Assembly: GCF_000227115.2 (NCBI RefSeq)
Contig: NC_016483.1
Span: 682,001-746,000, forward strand
DNA: 64,000 nt
Direction: 5' to 3'
From: Naumovozyma dairenensis CBS 421
Taxonomy: Eukaryota > Ascomycota > Saccharomycetes > Saccharomycetales > Saccharomycetaceae
The stretch's first letter is position 1; the number at the start of each line of letters is the position of its first letter. The position numbers and the translations under genes were made by a program. Below the pieces are notes generated by a model, which worked only from the letters and a program-made list of their open reading frames with translations, searched no databases and was not told the DNA's origin. Shown here piece after piece: positions 1 to 14,277 of the stretch.

Positions 1-1
1 A

Positions 2-1513
2 AGACATATTATTATGCATTTGGGACCTACTAATTCAGGAAAGACATATAAGGCGTTACAAAAGTTGAAAACATCTGAAAGTGGATATTATGCTGGCCCT
101 TTGAGATTGTTAGCTAGAGAAGTGTATGATACTTTTAAATCCCAAGGGATTAGATGTAATTTATTGACTGGCGAGGAAATTATTAAAGATTTAGATTCCA
201 TGGGGAACTCAGCCAAATTAACTTCTGGAACTGTGGAAATGATTCCTTTGAATAAAAAATTTGATGTTATCGTGCTAGATGAAATTCAAATGATGAATGA
301 TGAAGACAGAGGTTGGGCCTGGACAAATGCGTTGTTGGGCGTCCAGGCTCGTGAAGTCCATTTATGTGGTGAGAAAAGTGCCTTACCCTTGATATCTAAA
401 ATTATTAAATTGACGGGTGATAGACTGACTATTAATGAGTATGAAAGGTTAGGCGAATTAAAAGTTGAATCAGAAGTTTTAAAAAGAGGGCTTTACAGTC
501 TTCGTAAAGGTGATTGTATAGTAGCATTCTCTAAGAAGAAAATTTTAGATCTAAAGTTACAAATTGAAGCCAAGACTAACTTAAAAGTTGCAGTTATTTA
601 TGGTTCCTTGCCTCCAGAAACGAGAGTTCAACAGGCTCAATTATTTAATGAAGGAGAATGTCATGTCTTGGTTGCATCAGATGCTATTGGAATGGGACTA
701 AACCTTTCTATTGATAGAATTATTTTCACCACTGACTTGAAATATAATGGAAAAGAACTGATGAAGTTAACGAATTCAAATATTAAACAAATCGGAGGGA
801 GAGCTGGGAGATTTAAGTTCGAAGGTAATGGGCCTGCTATAGGTTCGATTTCCAGCTTGCATACCGAGGTATTGGATTCAGTAAAGGAAGGTATTGAAGC
901 ACCAATAGAATATCTAAAGAAAGCTGTCATATGGCCTACTGATAAGATATGTGAACAATTAATGATTAGATTTCCACCAGGAACAAAAGTCGGGGTATTA
1001 TTACAAACGTTATCAGATCAATTGGAAGCAGGGTCTAACAAATTATTCAAAGTTTCTGGTCTGGATAATAAATTTAATGTGATAAAACTGTTTGAAGATA
1101 TGGAAGATATTCCTTTTTTAGATAAATTAAAATTGAGCAATGCACCTGTTAAAAACCTACCGATGGTACAAGAGGCATTTTCACAATTTTGTTTGACTAT
1201 TTCCAAGAAGGAAACAAGAACTTTGCTATCGTATCCATTCCCATTCTATATATTGCAATACAAAAATATCACTAACGATGACTATGGATTAGAACGATAT
1301 GAGGCATTATATAATATCATCATGTTATTTTTTTGGTTAAGCAATAGATACCCAAATTATTTTGTTGATTTAGAATCTGCCACTGATCTGAAACATTTTT
1401 GTGAAATGATGATATTCGAGAAACTTAATAGATTAAGCAAGAATCCATACATTAGAAAGTTTCCTTCTATTCGTAACTCAAAAAACCCTAAAATGGTTAA
1501 GAATCGTCGTTAG
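2..1513 (+). CDS. SUV3: Mitochondrial RNA helicase Suv3, 5'-truncated by window edge
   Basis: ATP-dependent RNA helicase of the mitochondrial degradosome, which unwinds RNA for the exoribonuclease Dss1. The reading frame is open through base 2 and reads R-H-I-I before the first Met at 14, so that Met is internal and roughly the N-terminal third (targeting sequence and N-domain) lies outside the window; the S. cerevisiae protein is about 737 residues. Visible motifs are Walker A GPTNSGKT at the very start, Walker B DEIQ, the FSKKK segment of motif IV and QIGGRAGRF of motif VI, followed by the C-terminal Suv3 domain ending at a TAG. Adjacency to ERG10 matches YPL029W-YPL028W. Identity is secure; only the 5' end is missing. 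Confidence 0.95.
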   Translation, partial: RHIIMHLGPTNSGKTYKALQKLKTSESGYYAGPLRLLAREVYDTFKSQGIRCNLLTGEEIIKDLDSMGNSAKLTSGTVEMIPLNKKFDVIVLDEIQMMNDEDRGWAWTNALLGVQAREVHLCGEKSALPLISKIIKLTGDRLTINEYERLGELKVESEVLKRGLYSLRKGDCIVAFSKKKILDLKLQIEAKTNLKVAVIYGSLPPETRVQQAQLFNEGECHVLVASDAIGMGLNLSIDRIIFTTDLKYNGKELMKLTNSNIKQIGGRAGRFKFEGNGPAIGSISSLHTEVLDSVKEGIEAPIEYLKKAVIWPTDKICEQLMIRFPPGTKVGVLLQTLSDQLEAGSNKLFKVSGLDNKFNVIKLFEDMEDIPFLDKLKLSNAPVKNLPMVQEAFSQFCLTISKKETRTLLSYPFPFYILQYKNITNDDYGLERYEALYNIIMLFFWLSNRYPNYFVDLESATDLKHFCEMMIFEKLNRLSKNPYIRKFPSIRNSKNPKMVKNRR

Positions 1514-3254
<1,741 letters not shown>

Positions 3255-3867
3255 AATTGTTGATCAATTTCTTATTACTGTGAAAAAATACAAGAACAAA
3301 AAGATAAAAGGTTATATGTAGAAAACTAATATAAAAAAACCTAATTCAAGATCATGGCCGATCAGTACTTCCCCGGTAAGGAACCTCTTATCCAATCTCT
3401 ATGAATAGGATCATATGAGGAAAAACTCACTTGCCAGATGATTGTTTTTATATAAAAGTTATAAAAGATTCATAATATTTATTCATTTATTTTATTACAG
3501 TAGCATATTTCTTTTTCTAATGAAATTTGTGATATACGTATAAACTGTGGAAGGTTCAACGGCAACTTATTCCGGAATCTTTAAACCTACATAATTTTCA
3601 AACTTAGAAACTGTTCAAAACTTTCTATTTCGACGAAAAATTTTATTAATTATTTTTTATTGTTTTTTCTATAGTCTATAATCTATATATTATATATGTG
3701 TAATCTTGGTAGTATAAAAGTATATTATTCATTATGAGCTTGGAGTTATGTTGGGGTCATTAAAAAATTAAGTTGTTGTATATGTGTGTGAGAGGAATAC
3801 TATTATGGGAAGTGTCATTAAAAAAAGTAAAGTATTGTTCATTAGAATCAAAATGAGCGTCGTAATT
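3255..3867. other. Convergent intergenic region ERG10/SKS1, no gene seen
   Basis: 613 bp between convergent 3' ends. It is AT-rich with short open frames only. The S. cerevisiae gene SMA1 sits at this position, but I see no equivalent. Confidence 0.6.
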
Positions 3868-5317
3868 TCAGTAATTAGGTAACCATCTTTCTGATTGGTA
3901 TTGTTCTTCTTCATATCGAAGTTCATTTGATGTGTTTGCTAGAGCGTTTGTAGAGCATGCTGTTATTGATGATAAAGCTTTTTCAAGGTCATAGTTATTA
4001 TTAGAAACCATATCTTGTTGATTTAGATATGCTGCAATAGTATTATTTGTATGATGTTTTATCGTTGAATCATCAACTTCGGATTGATATGGTGTATCTT
4101 CTAAAGATGAGCTGAATATGCTTCCATTTTCTATTATTTTCTTCATTTGGGTCATCTGCGTAATCGTTGATGAGTTCATTCAAAGATAACGAGTTATTGT
4201 TATTTGGTTGAGTAACAGCATTGATATTATAATAATTGTTGTTATCATAGATTGGTATTAGTTGTGGCACAGAAGATAATGGACCATCGACGGTAAATGA
4301 TGCCAAATTCTCCACGTTTTGAATCAAACTATTGATAGTTAATCTTTCAAATGGATTTATCTTTAAAATATTAGATAGTAATTGGAAAAATTCATTAGAG
4401 ATTGGTAATATTTTTTGTAATATTGTATTATCTTTAGCGAAATGATGATATGTGTTATCTTCCAATTGATGAGCTTTCAACCATGGATTTCTTATACATG
4501 TTAAATTGATCAATATTATACCTAATGACCAAATATCTCCTGAAATAGTTGGGAAACTAGAACAAACATTTTGGTCATTACAAATGCCGTTATTATCGTT
4601 GTTATTACCATTACCATTACCATTACAGAATACTCTTTCTGGAGCCATGTAGTAAGAACTACCCACACATGTATTTGGAGCTAAATATGAAGAATAAGTA
4701 GCCAACCCGAAATCACAAAGATGAATATTATCGAATCTATCTAATAGTATATTTTCTGGCTTGATATCACAATGATAGATGTTTTGTTGATGACAATAAT
4801 TTAAAGCTGAACAAAGTTGTAAAAAGACTTTCTTAACTAACAAACCATCATTTGAGAAATGTTTATGTTCTACTATTGAAGAGAATAAATCGATGGGGTA
4901 ATAATCCATTACTATAAAGGTAGCAATTTGAGATTCTAAGATTTGGTGGATGGTAACTATATTAGCATGATCATGAACTTTTAAATGGAAATTAATTTCC
5001 TTATAATGCGGTATGCAATATAATTGTTGTTCAGTCAAGTTTTTTATTGATTCTAAATCAACGGATGGCAAATATATTCTATTTTGATGTTCTTTAAAAT
5101 AGTGATATAATTTATCTTGTAATATTGTGCTTTTCTTAATTTGTTTCTTTTCGTCATTAGTTGAATTGTTCGAGTCATTCGGCGAAGTCTTTAATACAGC
5201 TTTTATAGCGTATTCCTGTTGTGACACGATATCTATAGCATGGAAAACTAAACCAAAGGCGCCAGAACCGACTTGTGATCTCAGAACAAGATTATTGATC
5301 TGACAATTAGTCAACAT
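3868..5317 (-). CDS. SKS1: Ser/Thr protein kinase Sks1/Vhs1 family, C-terminal frame break
   Basis: Kinase of the SKS1/VHS1 pair, which in S. cerevisiae affects glucose responses and filamentation. Kinase motifs run through residues 1-330: glycine loop GSGAFG, HCDIKPENILL catalytic loop, DFGLA, APER and the family segment TCIRNPWLKAHQ. The main frame from the ATG at 5317 stops at 4073 after 414 residues, with an unnatural basic tail beyond residue 393. The +1 frame in the same place encodes an acidic tail containing TPYQSEVDD and ending WLPNY at 3868, which resembles the end of S. cerevisiae Sks1 as I recall it. Joining the frames near 4137 gives about 482 residues, against 502 for SKS1 and 461 for VHS1. 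I read this as one gene with a single extra base in an A-run (sequencing error or real mutation). Position next to ERG10 supports SKS1 over VHS1. Confidence 0.9.
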
Positions 5318-6022
5318 TTGCGGTTATATGTTTTGTTATATTGTTAAGGACTTTTGTTCTTCCTTTGTTGTAGCAAATCGCGACTGAAAGAGAGTTATTA
5401 CACTGGTGTTCTAATCATAAGTAACCGACGAAATGAGTGAAAACAACAACAACAACAACAACAACAATAAAGTAAAGAATATATGACCAATAGATATTAT
5501 ATAAGAAATCAAATGAAGGAATCTAAGCAAACAAGTGTTAAAACATGCTTACTACTTTGACAGTTATGTGCTTACGAATTTGTTCATGTCAAATTAAGTT
5601 ACAAGTTGCATGAATGCTAAAGAAACCATGTACAAAGAAAAGGGACTGACCTTTGTTCGGAAAAACTCCCTTCGGATCATTCTTGCGGCCGACCAACCAC
5701 GAAGCCTTCTTCCTCGAGGGGGGATTTTTGGTGTAAGTAATACGCACGCTTGTTTGTACCTAGGGACTTATATAAGAACGGACGGAAGTAATTAATTAAT
5801 TAAGTAACTTTTAACTGTTTATCTTCTTGCATTGAAATTTCAGTTTTTCAAACAATCCGGTCCGTTTTTTTTTTGTTACCACCCTGCGTCCTTTCCTTAA
5901 ATGAAAATGTAGCCAGCATGCCATGCGTGTGTTTCCATGTTTGCCTCCTACGTGAGTTTTCTTTTTTGTTTTCCTGTGACATTATTTTTTCCCCTCAAAG
6001 GCTGCCGTCAAGCATGGTCGTG

Positions 6023-6055
6023 GACTGTGATCTGACTGTGATCTGACTGTGATCA
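6023..6055. repeat. 11-bp tandem repeat, three copies
   Basis: The unit GACTGTGATCT occurs at 6023-6033 and 6034-6044, and a third copy with one change occupies 6045-6055. It lies in the SKS1/RMI1 intergenic region. Confidence 0.95.
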
Positions 6056-6192
6056 CAACTCTGGTAAAGAATCTCTAAATCCGGAGGCAGAATTGCAGAG
6101 TTCCGAAAAAAGTTGAAAGAACCACGGTCTACCCTCTACGGTCTTCTCTCGGTAGTTTGGAAGCGAGAAATAATGGAAATGGGAATACGGGG

Positions 6193-6230
6193 CAAAACAA
6201 AAACAAAAACAAAAACAAAAACGAAAACAA
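6193..6230. repeat. CAAAAA hexamer-like simple repeat
   Basis: About six imperfect copies of a CAAAA(A) unit in the SKS1 upstream region. Confidence 0.9.
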
Positions 6231-7571
6231 CAAAGTGTTTTCCTGCAATGTTCTAATAGAAACCACGCATATTAGCTGCTAGAAAAAACACATCCATCTA
6301 TCTACCTTACCTTATCGTGCCATGCGTCCGTGCGTGTGTCCGTCCTTACCGTCACGAGCCCGGCGTCCAGTTTAGTTTTTCCGGAGTCTCTTTCCTTATT
6401 CGGTTTGGTTGGTTTGATTTCCCTAAAGGAAACACCAAAAGTCTCAGAAAGAACAGTGCTCGCTACCAGAACAAAAAAAAAGAAAGAAAAGAAAAGAAAA
6501 GAAAAAAAAGAATCAATACCCGCGGGGAGAATGCTCCGTGGAAATAAAACAAAAACGGGTTTATTTCCACATGATTTAATTATAATCATTTCATTTCGTT
6601 ATGTGATTCACCAATAGTTTTTGTGGTAGGTAAATTGTAGCAAAGATGGATTGGGGCGGTCTCATGTATATTTACTAAGTACTACGTACGTACGTTTACT
6701 GCAGAAAGGCAAAATTCCGATTAAAAATTTGTTGGTGGATTTTTGATGTTTTTCCGAACAACAGATGCTCCATTATTCTTCTTCAATCCATTGCCAATTT
6801 TCCTCAAGTCAATCCAATTCAAAAAACTTTAAAAGTTCATGGGCCTTAGTTCGGAAGAACTGAACGTATATTTGAAAACAACTTAACGTTAACATAACCT
6901 TTATAATGTTTTTTCAAGGTCTCAATTTTTGTGTGGGCAACCATTGCATTCCGGTTAGTAGCCCTTTCTCTCTTACTTGATCTTTACTCGAATCTATACG
7001 TATGTAATTGATTTTAATTGAGGCAAACAATACTAATAACAACACACTAATATATCAATCTGCAATAGAAATATAAGCTCATTCCGGGAAAAATCTGGGC
7101 TCGATTGATAGTCACCACTATATATGTGAGAAGATATTCCATGTCATCAAAAATTCCTCATAAGTTACAGGTACAGATGCTAATGTTAGTCTAGCATCAC
7201 TTGAAATTATACTAACAATACTGTATCCTGACCTCCACTCGTAGCCTTCCTTCACCAATATCATATACCTACTCTGATCTATGCAAGTTCGTTTGTATCT
7301 ACGTACGTACGTATTTTTCCTTGTCACTAACTAACTTTGACTACTTCCTTTTTTACAGACGATCCCTTTTGAAAACCCATTGACGGGCATTAACTGGATA
7401 AAAAATGCTCACTCGAGAACACTGAATTCAACAGATGTCATTGAAAAGAATGAAGAGTCAATGTAAACCCGTCATTTCAATTCAAAATCGTAGACTATAA
7501 CAGTAGTACTACCTGGAAAGCATACTGATCTTTTTTTACTTTTCATTTTCATAGAAGTAATCATACTTGCA

Positions 7572-8339
7572 ATGTCCCTCCCAACATCCATCATTTCACA
7601 AGATATCACAGGAACATTTGATCTCCCGACAAACATATCCTCCTTAGGATCGCGAGAACAATTGATCATCAGAGCATATCAAAATGAACCATGGTTCCCT
7701 AATGAATCTACTACAGCAATCCTAGAAAAGAAACTTTGTAAAGTTAATAGGGAATTACTCTTCCAAATTTTAATGGTGGAAAATATATCAAAATCAAAAT
7801 TGGCTCAAGTGGATGATATTAAAGTGAAATTAGACCCTAAGAATCAGAAAGTTGATAGACTCCGATCGGGGCAACTGAAGGCCCCTCCTACATATAAAGT
7901 TGTCACACAAGTTGATGTAGATGCAGATGATAATATAGATAGAACTGGGATTGACAATATTGCAAGTACCAATAATTACAACAACAACAACAATAATAAT
8001 AATAATAGTAATAATAGTACTACGAAAGCAGTGTTTAAATTAACGTTACAATCCAAGAATGGAGATATATTTTTCGCGATAAATTCTACTCCATTACCAT
8101 GGATATCTTGTATGTTAGGCTCTAAAATAGTTATTAAACCTGGAACAATTTTTAATAAAGGTGTCTTCATTATAAGTGATACCAAAGTCGTCTTCTTGGG
8201 GGGTATTAATAGAGTGTGGAATGAGAATAGGGACCACAAAATGTCTGCATACCTAGAAGCTAAGTTAGATCGCGAAAAAGAAACTTCCAAAGGCAATAAA
8301 CAACAGAACAAAAGGAAGAGAAAGGCTCCTGGTAGTTGA
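7572..8339 (+). CDS. RMI1: RecQ-mediated genome instability protein Rmi1
   Basis: Subunit of the Sgs1-Top3-Rmi1 complex, which dissolves double Holliday junctions; Rmi1 stimulates Top3 through an OB-fold. The product has 255 residues, against 241 in S. cerevisiae. Identity rests mainly on position (YPL024W lies between SKS1 and MET12) and size, and on an N-terminal region typical of the family followed by the GxRVW-like segment FLGGINRVWNENR. An Asn run at about residues 136-150 interrupts the OB-fold region as a low-complexity insertion and probably accounts for the extra length. The C-terminus is Lys-rich and could serve nuclear import. The start ATG at 7572 follows a short AT-rich leader. 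Confidence 0.8.
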   Translation: MSLPTSIISQDITGTFDLPTNISSLGSREQLIIRAYQNEPWFPNESTTAILEKKLCKVNRELLFQILMVENISKSKLAQVDDIKVKLDPKNQKVDRLRSGQLKAPPTYKVVTQVDVDADDNIDRTGIDNIASTNNYNNNNNNNNNSNNSTTKAVFKLTLQSKNGDIFFAINSTPLPWISCMLGSKIVIKPGTIFNKGVFIISDTKVVFLGGINRVWNENRDHKMSAYLEAKLDREKETSKGNKQQNKRKRKAPGS

Positions 8340-8551
8340 AACAAAAACGAACCAATCGATCTCACTCTTGAAGAAGCACCCCTCAGAACGGTGAACTGTA
8401 TATTTATACATACCAGTCTATGCATTTAGTTTCCTATTAAACGAAAAAAAAAATATAGTAGAATACTGTTATTAACAGTATAAGGATATTTATACTATGT
8501 AAAATATATATACTATATATATTATAATGAGTCCTCACATCAATTATTCTA

Positions 8552-10618
<2,067 letters not shown>

Positions 10619-10863
10619 TTATTCTTTCCCAGACTTGTTTTATAAAGTTCTTAATTCCTTCAGCACTTTTCATACTATGAATTCATCGATTCTTTGGAAA
10701 GTTTTTTTTTCTTGTCATCGCATAGACGAGCATCGCATAATGGGAAAATTCAGATATATAGCAAGACGATCTAAATTAGATAAGGGAAACAACAATACAT
10801 GAAGTTCAAAAGACCAGAGTTAGAGTCGTCAAGTCGTGATAACGTTGACTATCCCAATGTGCT

Positions 10864-13800
10864 ATGTCGCAACTATTTGTACAAGATGAATCTGATGAAG
10901 AAGAACTACAATTAGAGCTTTCCAAACAAGTGAACGCTGAGCAAGCAGGAAGATTAAGGGAACATGATTTGGATTTGCCAAAACAGCCACCCAACCATGA
11001 CATTGAGGAGTCTCAGGCTGATGCTAAATCCGCTGAACCAGTTCTGTATCCACTAATACCTAATCAAGAGGAAGGAGATCAAAATTATAAACCTAATATA
11101 GAGGATATTAGAGCTGTAGATGTCCAGTTGACATTACCATTGGTGTTCCAGCAACAAGTCGTAGAGAATGTCCTCGTTACAGAGAATCCACTGGTAATAA
11201 TGGGTAAGGGACTTGGGATGATAAATATTATAGCGAACTTATTGCATGTGCTGTCAGTTCCAACGAAAATTGAGGGCCGTTTGAAGAGATCATTAGTGAT
11301 AGTTCTTAACGCCAGTTCTCGTGATAACGAACGAATACAAGAAGAACTACAAGAGTTATCCTGGGTTTCCGTGGAGGATTCTGGGATTGAAGCCAATGAT
11401 CTGGATGATGATGGAATGTCACCTTTTGAAAGAACATTCAGTATAGTTACTGCAGAATCATCTAGCGTAGAAAAGAGAAGAAAACTTTATTTGACCGGTG
11501 GTATAGTTAGTGTCACATCAAGAATCTTAATTGTGGATTTGTTATCGGGAATTCTCCATCCAAATAGAGTAACAGGTATGGTCGTATTGAACGCAGAAAA
11601 TTTGAAGACACACTCAAACGTATCTTTTATTTTAGAAATTTACAGATCTAAATATCAATGGGGATTTATACAGGCCTTTTCAGAATCACCAGAATCCTTT
11701 GTCATGGAGTTTTCCCCATTATTTACTAAAATGAAGGAACTAGGATTGAAAAATGTCTTACTTTGGCCACGGTTCCGTGTAGAAATCTCATCATGTTTGA
11801 ATGCATTATCTAAAAGTGGCTCTAACAACACTAATTCGGTCATTGAAGTAAAGGTTTCATTGACCAATTCCATGTCACAAATCCAATTCGGTTTAATAGA
11901 ATGTCTTAAAAAGTGTATTGAAGAATTAAACAGAAAAAATCCAGAATTATCGTTGGAATGGTGGAACATTGATAATGCTCTTGACATCAAGTTTTTAAGG
12001 TCCATCGATTTTATCATGATTCCCAATTGGCATCGGATATCATTTGAATCAAAACAATTAGTGAAAGATATCAAATTCTTAAAAAATCTTTTAAGGACTT
12101 TTTTTAACGCTGATGCAGTAGATTTCTACGAGAATATTCAATTAAGTTTAGAGGCAAATAAACCTTCCGTATCCAGGAAATATACAGAATCCCCCTGGTT
12201 AATGGCAAATGAATCGCAATTAGTTATATCATATGCCAAAAAGAGGGTCGTTGACAATAACGAATATTCATTGGAAGAAATGCCCAAGTGGGAACAACTA
12301 ATAAATATTCTAGATGATATTGCACATGAAAGAACAACAAGAGATGTCCAAGGCACAACTTTGATCGTGTGTTCTGATACTAGTACGTGCATACAGCTTT
12401 CAAGAATCCTATTCAACTCAGATAGGAAAAATGGTATAAGAAAGTTCATGCTGGGTAAATTAAATCGTTATAAGTCATTAAGAGAAGAACGTAAGGCAAT
12501 AATGCTGGAAGCGCAATCAAAAGATAATAAAACGAATGCCGAGTTAAATGTCAGTGCAGCTTTTGCGAAAGAAGATATTATTACCAAGAGAAGGAGAACG
12601 AGAGGCGCTTCAGTTGTAGCAGCTGTCGAGCGCTTAAGGACCGCTGGTACTGGCGAGGACATTGAAACTAAAATTGAAGATTATGACTTAGAACAGGAAT
12701 TAACTAAAATACATGGTACAGAGTATGATGTAGATCTTGATGAAGAAAACCTTGATGAAATAAAAATTGATGATATAGACTCAGAATTTGCTGTTCTGCC
12801 CTCCAAGAAAGAAGAGGAAATCCTTCCTGCTGCTCATGATGGTGTAACTGAAGAGTTATGGAAAGAGAGAATGGAGAATTTTGAATACATCAATCGAAAT
12901 AAGCAAATTATTATTGAGAAATTCAGTAATCTTAATGATGATGCCTCTCTTGAAGAAATCATGCCATCTTATATCATCTTATTCGAACCTGACCTATCAT
13001 TTGTTAGAAGAGTGGAAATTCACCGTGCTATCCACATGAACTTGCCACCCAAAGTATACTTCATGTACTATGGAGATAGTATCGAAGAAAAGATACACCT
13101 GACTGCCATAAAGAAGGAGAAAGATGCATTCACAAGGCTAATCAGGGAAAACGCGAACTTAGCTCAACATTTTGAAACATTAGAAGATTTGTCCCATTAC
13201 AAAAACCTCGCTGCAAGAAAGTCGAAACTAAACAGACTAAAAAGATCATCAACAAGAAACGCTGGTGGCCAATCCGCATTACATGAAAGCACACACGATG
13301 TCGTCATTGTGGATACCCGTGAATTTAACGCATCATTGCCAGGGCTATTGTTTAGATATGGTGTTCGGGTCATTCCATGTATGCTAACAGTGGGCGATTA
13401 TATAATAACCCCTGATATATGCATTGAAAGAAAATCTATTGAAGATTTAATAGGGTCGTTACAAAACCATAGGTTAGAATTGCAATGTAAAAAAATGCTG
13501 AAATATTATAAGTACCCTACTTTATTGATTGAATTTGATGAAGGCCAATCCTTCTCCTTAGAACCATTCAGTGAGAAAAGGCGTTATAAACTTAAGGAAT
13601 CATCTACAATTCATCCTATATCTAGTAAACTGACCCAAGAAGAAATTCAAAGTAAATTAGCAAAACTAGTTATGAAATTCCCAACTTTGAAAATTATATG
13701 GTCATCTTCACCTCTTCAAACAGTAAACATCATACTAGAGTTGAAATTGGGTCGTGAACAACCCGATCCCACACTTTCAGTTGGGATGGGAGGTACAACC

Positions 13801-14139
13801 AGGAAAACAAAGGTGAACACGAATGTTGCTACAAATAAGAAGCCAGTTAGTGACGCTAACCTCTTTACCAAGATCTTAGGCATACCAGGTATCTCTAAAG
13901 TCGACTATTTTAATATTCGTAGGCATTTTAAGAATTATGATGTATTGAGTAACCTGGCTTTAGAAGATATTTACAATGCTCTGGATGATGAGGAGTTAGC
14001 AACGAAGTTATATTCATTTTTCCAGTATGAACAATTAGAGAATGAAGGTACCGATAAAGACGATGATGTAGAAGATGGTAATGAGAATATGGAGGATTTT
14101 GATGACGATGACGATGATCATCTAGAACAACTTATGTAA
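10864..14139 (+). CDS. RAD1: XPF-family structure-specific endonuclease subunit Rad1
   Basis: Catalytic subunit of Rad1-Rad10, which cuts 5' of lesions in nucleotide excision repair and trims single-strand flaps in recombination. It has 1091 residues against 1100 in S. cerevisiae. The N-terminal half is a degenerate SF2 helicase fold. The ERCC4 nuclease domain starts near VVIVDTREF (about residue 813), with GDYIITPDICIERK placing the catalytic ERK at residues 855-857. A helix-hairpin-helix region near residues 1000-1030 (LGIPGISKVDYF) should bind Rad10. Termini are acidic. The start ATG at 10864 is the first in frame after about 300 bp of intergenic DNA shared with MET12. Confidence 0.97.
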   Translation: MSQLFVQDESDEEELQLELSKQVNAEQAGRLREHDLDLPKQPPNHDIEESQADAKSAEPVLYPLIPNQEEGDQNYKPNIEDIRAVDVQLTLPLVFQQQVVENVLVTENPLVIMGKGLGMINIIANLLHVLSVPTKIEGRLKRSLVIVLNASSRDNERIQEELQELSWVSVEDSGIEANDLDDDGMSPFERTFSIVTAESSSVEKRRKLYLTGGIVSVTSRILIVDLLSGILHPNRVTGMVVLNAENLKTHSNVSFILEIYRSKYQWGFIQAFSESPESFVMEFSPLFTKMKELGLKNVLLWPRFRVEISSCLNALSKSGSNNTNSVIEVKVSLTNSMSQIQFGLIECLKKCIEELNRKNPELSLEWWNIDNALDIKFLRSIDFIMIPNWHRISFESKQLVKDIKFLKNLLRTFFNADAVDFYENIQLSLEANKPSVSRKYTESPWLMANESQLVISYAKKRVVDNNEYSLEEMPKWEQLINILDDIAHERTTRDVQGTTLIVCSDTSTCIQLSRILFNSDRKNGIRKFMLGKLNRYKSLREERKAIMLEAQSKDNKTNAELNVSAAFAKEDIITKRRRTRGASVVAAVERLRTAGTGEDIETKIEDYDLEQELTKIHGTEYDVDLDEENLDEIKIDDIDSEFAVLPSKKEEEILPAAHDGVTEELWKERMENFEYINRNKQIIIEKFSNLNDDASLEEIMPSYIILFEPDLSFVRRVEIHRAIHMNLPPKVYFMYYGDSIEEKIHLTAIKKEKDAFTRLIRENANLAQHFETLEDLSHYKNLAARKSKLNRLKRSSTRNAGGQSALHESTHDVVIVDTREFNASLPGLLFRYGVRVIPCMLTVGDYIITPDICIERKSIEDLIGSLQNHRLELQCKKMLKYYKYPTLLIEFDEGQSFSLEPFSEKRRYKLKESSTIHPISSKLTQEEIQSKLAKLVMKFPTLKIIWSSSPLQTVNIILELKLGREQPDPTLSVGMGGTTRKTKVNTNVATNKKPVSDANLFTKILGIPGISKVDYFNIRRHFKNYDVLSNLALEDIYNALDDEELATKLYSFFQYEQLENEGTDKDDDVEDGNENMEDFDDDDDDHLEQLM

Positions 14140-14277
14140 AACTGTATGTAATTATAGATAACAACAAAAGGACTACTATTAGTGTGATATTTATATTATT
14201 AATGTTACAAAAAATTAAAAACTATTGATTTTATTATTCTTTTAGGTATTTTCATGACCTAGTTGAATAAGATTTTT

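Larger units (their letters stand above)
5318..7571. promoter_or_regulatory. Long divergent SKS1/RMI1 intergenic region
   Basis: 2.25 kb without a supportable gene. It contains a 3 x 11-bp tandem repeat (6023-6055), a CAAAAA-type run (6193-6230), a GCGGGG core near 6522 that could be Mig1-like, and two ACGTACGT-type runs near 6684 and 7301. A long promoter would suit a nutrient-regulated SKS1. The remaining short open frames have no recognisable similarity or codon bias. Confidence 0.55.

Noticed and set aside
3868..4179. A separate 103-codon gene on the minus strand downstream of the kinase
   Set aside because: Its sequence fits the conserved C-terminal tail of the SKS1/VHS1 family in another frame, so it is treated as part of SKS1 with a frame break.
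6745..6770. Centromere CDEIII-like TTCCGAA after a T-run, with an approximate CDEI about 150 bp away
   Set aside because: The CDEI match is imperfect, the spacer is not strongly AT-rich, and no centromere is expected at SKS1-RMI1; TTCCGAA alone is common. Naumovozyma centromeres are reported as unconventional, so this cannot be used to exclude one either.
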